From contig JBBDNC010000196.1 in assembly GCA_040877875.1 (NCBI GenBank), positions 1-11,104 of the forward strand: a stretch of DNA of 11,104 bases. The letters are read 5' to 3'. Of this stretch, positions 7,537 through 11,104 are shown piece by piece (position 1 is the first letter of the stretch; the number at the start of each line of letters is the position of its first letter). Below the pieces are notes generated by a model. It was not told the DNA's origin, ran no database searches, and saw only the letters and a program-made list of their open reading frames with translations. The stretch is from JBBDNC01 sp040877875. Lineage in GTDB: Bacteria; Bacteroidota; Rhodothermia; Balneolales; Balneolaceae. Made by a program: the position numbers and the translations under genes.

Positions 7537-7771
7537 GTAGATGCAAAAAGGTAAATAAAATTGTCATTTTAACCCTAATAAAAATTAATGTTTAACGCTA
7601 CTTGGGCGATAAATAAATAAGTATTATTATTTGTGGCAGGTTGTTCACTCAAATGTTTTTCTACAGTCCCGGATAAGGAGTACCCAACGTGTTCAAATCG
7701 ATATCGGCGAAAATCACCTGATCCACCTGCCGGTAGATCCACAAGTTTCAGCTTAAAAATTTCTCCTTTGT
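7537..7771. other. Intergenic region between small membrane protein and kinase
   Basis: This 235-nt region separates two divergent genes and should contain both promoters. It is AT-rich at 7550-7640 (aataaaattgtcattttaac...ataaataaataagtatt). A 76-codon minus-strand frame (7575-7805) covers most of it, overlaps the kinase start and has no recognisable protein character, so I do not call it a gene. Confidence 0.4.
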
Positions 7772-8706
7772 ATGCAGAAACAGCTTCTATCTGTACCCAA
7801 TGCATTTCAAGGCCTCTTTTTGATTTTCAACAAAAATCAGGAAGTGACAGACTGTGCACCTGAAAATAATATTTCAGATTTTCTCAACGCGTTTTCGAAC
7901 GACCCGAGAGGTAAAACTCCGGTCGAATTATTTCCCCCGGGGGTTGACAGACAATTCTCGAAAGGATTTAAAAAATTATCTGATGGAAACAAGTCGGTAG
8001 AGTTCGGTTTTATTTCTTCCCAAAATTCAAAACAAACCAGGTATATCCGAGCCGTTCTGTCCGTGATTGATGAAAAAGATGGGGAGGGATTTCTCACTAC
8101 TCTGACTGAAATCCTTGAAAAAAAAGCAAGTCAGGATGAATACGTTAAGTTCGAGCAGTATTTACTTCAGACGCTCATGAAAAACCATCCTGACAGTATT
8201 TACTTTAAAAATACTAAAAGTCAGTTTACGAGAATTAATCATGCATGTGCAAAAAAATTCAACTTAAACAAACACAGCGAAGCTACCGGCAAAACGGATT
8301 TTGATTTCTTTAGTTTCGAACATGCCGATAATGCCTATAAAGATGAGCANNNNNNNNNNNNNNNNNNNNNNNNNNNNNNNNNNNNNNNNNNNNNNNNNNN
8401 NNNNNNNNNNNNNNNNNNNNNNNNNNNNNNNNNNNNNNNNNNNNNNNNNCGGATTTTGATTTCTTTAGTTTCGAACATGCCGATAATGCCTATAAAGATG
8501 AGCAACATATCATCAAAACTGGAGAACCCATTGTTGCCAAGGAAGAAAAAGAGGTCTATCCTGGCCTCGATGAAACGACGGTTAGATGGGTTACAACTAC
8601 CAAGCTGCCACTTTATGATCAAAACAATGAAATTATAGGAACGTTTGGCATATCACGTGACATTACCGATTACAAAAAAGCTGAATCAGGAACTAACCGA
8701 ACTTAA
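7772..8706 (+). CDS. PAS-PAS sensor part of a histidine kinase (interrupted)
   Basis: This is the N-terminal half of one broken gene. A TAA at 7754 closes the frame upstream, so ATG 7772 is the natural start. Residues about 10-115 look like a divergent PAS domain (GLFLIFNKNQEV...YIRAVLSVIDEKDGEG). A canonical PAS domain begins near residue 146 (DSIYFKNTKSQFTRINHACAKKF...GKTDFDFFSFEHA). The sequence then meets 100 Ns (8350-8449). The 55 bases before the gap are repeated exactly after it, and collapsing the overlap restores the frame directly: AYKDEQHIIKTGEPIV...VRWVTTTKLPL...GTFGISRDITDYKKAE, a textbook PAS ending. This frame then stops at TAA 8704-8706, while the kinase core continues in another frame. 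No membrane segment or signal peptide is seen, so the sensor is probably cytoplasmic. The ligand is unknown. Confidence 0.8.
8295..8504. repeat. 55-bp exact duplication flanking the N gap
   Basis: The 55 bases at 8295-8349 are identical to those at 8450-8504 (both begin cggattttgatttctttag and end aaagatgagca). Merging the two copies gives an uninterrupted PAS coding frame, so this is best explained as an unmerged contig overlap rather than a biological repeat. The length equals a commonly used maximum assembler k-mer. Confidence 0.93.
8350..8449. other. Assembly gap (100 Ns)
   Basis: Exactly 100 N bases lie inside the kinase gene. The round number is the standard placeholder for a gap of unknown size. 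Flanking duplication (8295-8349 = 8450-8504) indicates that the two contigs overlap and no sequence is missing. Confidence 0.97.
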
Positions 8707-9418
8707 CAGGTACAAAGACAAATTATTTTCTGTAATCGCTCATGATCTGAGAAATCCGGTAGCGGGGCTGGTGGGTCTCATGGATATGATCCATGATGAA
8801 TTTGAATCGTTATCCGCAGAAAATTTATTTGAGTATCTGACAACTCTGAGAAGAAATTCCAAGAATACCTATAAATTGCTCGAAGACCTGCTTCAGTGGG
8901 CTCGCAGCCAATATGAACAACTGATCCTGGAACCCACTTTACTTAACATCGCTGATACAACTGATGAGGTAATTAACAACCTGGCAAATCAGGCTGGAGA
9001 AAAAGAAATTTCCCTGCAAAACAAAATCAGCGAAGATCTTTGGATCGAAGCTGATGAAAACATGTTAAAAACGATCCTTCGGAATTTAGTATCTAATGCC
9101 ATAAAGTTCTCCTCTGCCGGAGATTCTGTCAAAATAAAAGCTGCCAAACGTCAGGAGGAGATCAGGATTTCTATCATAGATGAAGGGAAGGGAATTAAAA
9201 AAGAAAATCAGAACAAGATTCTGACAAAATCTGTCACTTATACCACCCGGGGGACAAACGGAGAGAAAGGATCGGGTCTTGGATTGGACCTTTGCCTGGA
9301 TTTTGTTGAAAGACACGGAGGAGAACTCCAATTTGAAAGTGAGCCTGGAAAAGGAAGCACTTTTACTGTGATTCTCCCGGAAAAACAGGAAACTGAGGCC
9401 AAGGTCAACACTCCATAA
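8645..9418 (+). CDS. Histidine kinase core (HisKA-HATPase), frameshifted from PAS part
   Basis: This is the C-terminal half of the PAS-PAS kinase. The open frame can be extended back to a TTG at 8645, but meaningful sequence starts at 8687 (QELTELNRYKDKLFSVIAHDLRNP). The HisKA dimerisation domain carries the phosphorylated histidine in FSVIAHDLRNP (codon 8741-8743). The ATP-binding domain has the N box LRNLVSNAIKFSS, G1 box IIDEGKGI and G2 box EKGSGLGLDL, and ends with FESEPGKGSTFTVILPE, so the catalytic machinery is complete. Removing one base near 8686 joins KKAE of the PAS half to QELTEL with normal spacing, giving a predicted intact kinase of about 496 residues. No response regulator is adjacent. 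The break is either an assembly/read error or a true inactivating mutation; error seems likelier so close to a scaffold gap. Confidence 0.85.
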   Translation: MAYHVTLPITKKLNQELTELNRYKDKLFSVIAHDLRNPVAGLVGLMDMIHDEFESLSAENLFEYLTTLRRNSKNTYKLLEDLLQWARSQYEQLILEPTLLNIADTTDEVINNLANQAGEKEISLQNKISEDLWIEADENMLKTILRNLVSNAIKFSSAGDSVKIKAAKRQEEIRISIIDEGKGIKKENQNKILTKSVTYTTRGTNGEKGSGLGLDLCLDFVERHGGELQFESEPGKGSTFTVILPEKQETEAKVNTP

Positions 9419-9487
9419 CACTGTCGGGAGTTGAGAGAAAGAGAGAGTCGTAAACCGAAAATCTGCCAAACTCCTTATACCCAATCA

Positions 9488-10729
9488 TCAAAGTCGTGGA
9501 TTTACAGCTCCGCTGAATATGGAGCCGAATGTATAGGAAAACCCGAAACTAACTCTGAAATCGTATGAGGTAGCTTGTTCCCTCTGCCCTAACAGCAGGT
9601 CTATATCATCCGGATCTCCGGCCGGCAGGGATATCTGGTCATTGATGGCTCTGTAGCGAGCATAAATATTGAATGAAAGATTTCGTGTAATTCGAATATT
9701 CAGAGATGGATTAATAGATACTCTGTTAATTGCAAAATCATGAAAGTAATTGGAAGCCCACAAACGGATATCAATTCTTCCCCAGGGTTGATCGTACCTT
9801 ACACGGGTAGAGAGAACCTGTTGCAGGAGCGTTTCAGAATCCTTCTGAAAAATAGTGGTTTCAGCATATTCCCTATACGAAGGGGTAACCCTATATTGGA
9901 TAAAAATTCTGCGTTCCTGAAAATCGGAATACGGATATACACTATATTCAAACGCCGGTGAAGCCTGAAATTCATAACGGGTATTTTCTCTCCGGGAATA
10001 GTCAAAACTTGAAAACACACCGACAGCAAAATGGTTCCCAATTCCATACACAACACTCCCGTCAAACTCAGCCCTGTCCCGGTTTACATGCCGGGTTCCC
10101 TCAGACAATTCAATGGTTCTGCGATTAGGCCTTCCTTCAACACTACTCCTTATTTTCCAATCGTGAGTGATACGTTCAGCAGAAATTCTGCTATCCAGTC
10201 CAAAGTTTGACTCAGTCTCTTCGACATCTACCGTAGATCCCAATCTGATATCAAATACCCAGCTATTCCACGGATCTTCCTGATTTTCATTAACAGGCTC
10301 TCCCGAAGGCTCATATAACACAGTTAAGTCGCCGGCAAGATCCGTGTTAGTAAGAAACGGGGTTAAACCAAGTTTAAGACGTCGAACCAGACCAAGACGT
10401 CTCTCATCCGAACTGTCAGTATTCAAACTGTGGTAAACCAGGGTGTCTCTTCTTGCAGAAAACGGCTCAATTCCCCTGAAATCCATTACGTACTCACGGC
10501 CGGTACCGGTCGAGGCATTCGTTATTCGAAGATAGATGTCCGCATCCTCCTGATCCCGAACATAGTTGACAAATTCAATATTCGTACGAATATAACTTCC
10601 ATAACAATAGCCACTACAGTCCAAATAAACACTTGGGATCGATTGGCCAAGTGAAGGCCGAACAAGAATAAAATTCATCACACCAATGACCAGTAGTAAA
10701 CTGAAACAGAATATTTTGTACAGCCTCAT
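9488..10729 (-). CDS. Outer-membrane beta-barrel protein with N-terminal periplasmic module
   Basis: This 413-residue protein starts with a signal peptide (hydrophobic core about residues 6-23, likely cleavage near SLGQ at 26-29). Residues about 33-140 form a mixed domain: VYLDCSGYCYGSYIRTNIEFVNYVRDQEDADIYLRIT, a Gly-rich TGTGREY turn, then a basic GLVRRLKLGL helix. It has a Cys pair, C38 and C42. From about residue 155 the protein is a run of alternating polar/aromatic strands (RIFIQYRVTPSYREY; GRIDIRLWASNYFHDF; NLSFNIYARYRAI), ending SFGFSYTFGSIFSGAVNPRL, as expected for an outer-membrane barrel of about 10-14 strands. I recall uncharacterised proteins from Gemmatimonadota and Bacteroidota with the same N-terminal pattern and a FGSIF...NPRF end, but I cannot name a family or function. 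The final residue is Leu rather than the common Phe. The gene stands alone, converging on the kinase, with an unusual AT-only upstream region. Confidence 0.8.
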   Translation of the reverse strand: MRLYKIFCFSLLLVIGVMNFILVRPSLGQSIPSVYLDCSGYCYGSYIRTNIEFVNYVRDQEDADIYLRITNASTGTGREYVMDFRGIEPFSARRDTLVYHSLNTDSSDERRLGLVRRLKLGLTPFLTNTDLAGDLTVLYEPSGEPVNENQEDPWNSWVFDIRLGSTVDVEETESNFGLDSRISAERITHDWKIRSSVEGRPNRRTIELSEGTRHVNRDRAEFDGSVVYGIGNHFAVGVFSSFDYSRRENTRYEFQASPAFEYSVYPYSDFQERRIFIQYRVTPSYREYAETTIFQKDSETLLQQVLSTRVRYDQPWGRIDIRLWASNYFHDFAINRVSINPSLNIRITRNLSFNIYARYRAINDQISLPAGDPDDIDLLLGQREQATSYDFRVSFGFSYTFGSIFSGAVNPRL

Positions 10730-10759
10730 GCCAATGCTAAAAATTATACAAATTAAATT

Positions 10760-10789
10760 TTATAAATTTATTAAAAAATAAATTTATAA
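10760..10789. repeat. AT-only 11-bp inverted repeat
   Basis: The arms ttataaattta (10760-10770) and taaatttataa (10779-10789) are perfect reverse complements around an 8-nt spacer. It lies 30-60 nt upstream of the barrel-gene start and could be an operator or simply low-complexity sequence. Confidence 0.55.
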
Positions 10790-10798
10790 TTAATATAA

Positions 10799-10833
10799 AT
10801 GTTTTGCATGTTAAAGTATGTTAATAAAATGTT
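10799..10833 (+). repeat. Four atgtt copies at near-helical spacing
   Basis: The pentamer atgtt starts at 10799, 10808, 10818 and 10829, that is at intervals of 9, 10 and 11 bases, close to one helical turn. It sits 70-105 nt upstream of the barrel-gene start. Base composition makes some chance recurrence likely, so binding-site function is only a suggestion. Confidence 0.35.
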
Positions 10834-10952
10834 TTTATAATTATCGCTATCATAACAGTCAGATATAAAATCAGATACAGCCGAATCAAGTTCCCCTTAC
10901 AGAGAGATCCTTCCAAACAGGCAGGTGTTTTACTGAAAAGCCGGGTTCTTAA

Positions 10953-11104
10953 TTATTTCTTCGGAGAGGCAGGAAATGTGAATATCGCATTCTTTTTGAT
11001 CGCTGAATTCAGTTTCTTCCGATACTCTTCTGCGGGTATTTCGATGCAGCCGAACTGTGCCAGGTGATCCATAAAAAATTGTGTATCCCAAAGTTCAAAA
11101 CCAT
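10953..11104 (-). CDS. aat: Leucyl/phenylalanyl-tRNA-protein transferase, C-terminal part
   Basis: The last 49 codons are visible, read on the minus strand from the window edge to a TAA at 10953-10955; the gene's start lies beyond the window. The segment FELWDTQFFMDHLAQFGCIEIP matches the conserved C-terminal signature of Aat (F/E-WDTQF...HL...G...EIP), followed by EEYRKKLNSAIKKNAIF and a short tail. Aat transfers Leu or Phe from charged tRNA to N-terminal Lys or Arg of proteins, marking them for ClpS/ClpAP degradation (the N-degron pathway) in the cytoplasm. The identification rests on this fragment only, but the signature is distinctive. Confidence 0.88.
   Translation of the reverse strand, partial: GFELWDTQFFMDHLAQFGCIEIPAEEYRKKLNSAIKKNAIFTFPASPKK

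Larger units (their letters stand above)
10730..10952. other. AT-rich intergenic region upstream of the barrel gene
   Basis: This 223-nt gap lies between aat and the barrel gene, both on the minus strand, and should contain the barrel promoter. About 10741-10800 is almost purely A/T. On the minus strand a TATAAT hexamer (10743-10748) lies about 14 nt before the barrel start. No good -35 box accompanies it, and the implied leader would be very short. No gene is visible here, and no clear intrinsic terminator follows aat. Confidence 0.5.

Noticed and set aside
7575..7805. Minus-strand 76-codon frame between the small membrane protein and the kinase
   Set aside because: It overlaps the kinase start, has no recognisable domain, signal or conserved character, and lies where divergent promoters are expected.
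7772..8638. Open frame read straight through the 100 Ns, 288 codons
   Set aside because: The part after the Ns is in the wrong frame. The duplicated 55-mer shows the true PAS continuation in another frame once the overlap is collapsed.
10743..10748. TATAAT on the minus strand as the barrel-gene -10 box
   Set aside because: It lies in nearly pure A/T sequence where the hexamer is expected by chance, lacks a -35 partner, and would leave a leader of only about 7 nt.
1..11104. CRISPR array, transposase, prophage, toxin-antitoxin or defence cassette
   Set aside because: I looked on both strands for repeat-spacer patterns, integrase/transposase motifs and paired small genes and saw none; the genes are ordinary chromosomal ones.

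Overview
The window looks like chromosomal housekeeping and accessory sequence from a Gram-negative member of the Bacteroidota/FCB lineage, most likely the Balneolia/Rhodothermia branch. Supporting signs are a GWxTD-domain protein, a Bacteroidota-style DnaX C-terminus, a signal-peptide-bearing beta-barrel protein of a type I recall from Gemmatimonadota and Bacteroidota, moderate-to-low GC and few obvious Shine-Dalgarno sites. This is inferred from protein character only. A run of exactly 100 Ns flanked by a 55-bp duplicated sequence points to a short-read, probably metagenomic, scaffold.

Layout. 1-167: non-coding, with a perfect small hairpin between two copies of a 16-bp repeat. 168-2372 (minus): dnaX followed by ybaB, the usual DNA-replication pair, without recR directly after it. 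2373-2573: divergent intergenic region. 2574-4664 (plus): exported GWxTD-domain protein. 4665-5062: non-coding convergent region with a two-hairpin block ending in a strong intrinsic terminator. 5063-6466 (minus): NAD-type glutamate dehydrogenase. 6609-7163 (minus): a 2H-phosphoesterase/cyclic phosphodiesterase. 7219-7500 or 7536 (minus): small GlsB/YeaQ-like membrane protein. 7772-9418 (plus): a soluble PAS-PAS histidine kinase, broken here by a spurious scaffold gap and one frameshift. 9488-10729 (minus): outer-membrane beta-barrel protein with an N-terminal periplasmic module. 10953-11104 (minus): C-terminal end of leucyl/phenylalanyl-tRNA-protein transferase (aat), cut by the window edge.

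The genes do not form one pathway. dnaX and ybaB are the only clear operon; the small membrane protein and the phosphodiesterase may be cotranscribed. The kinase has no adjacent response regulator. I see no CRISPR array, transposase, prophage, toxin-antitoxin pair or defence cassette, and no convincing new multi-gene system.

The observations most worth following are: (i) a nine-A slippery run in dnaX, placed just after the clamp-loader core with early stops in both alternative frames, which could yield a gamma-type short subunit; (ii) loss of the four-cysteine zinc module in the same protein; (iii) the N gap, which is almost certainly an unmerged 55-mer overlap, and a nearby frameshift, which together break up an otherwise normal kinase; and (iv) the poorly characterised beta-barrel protein with an unusual AT-only, repeat-rich upstream region.
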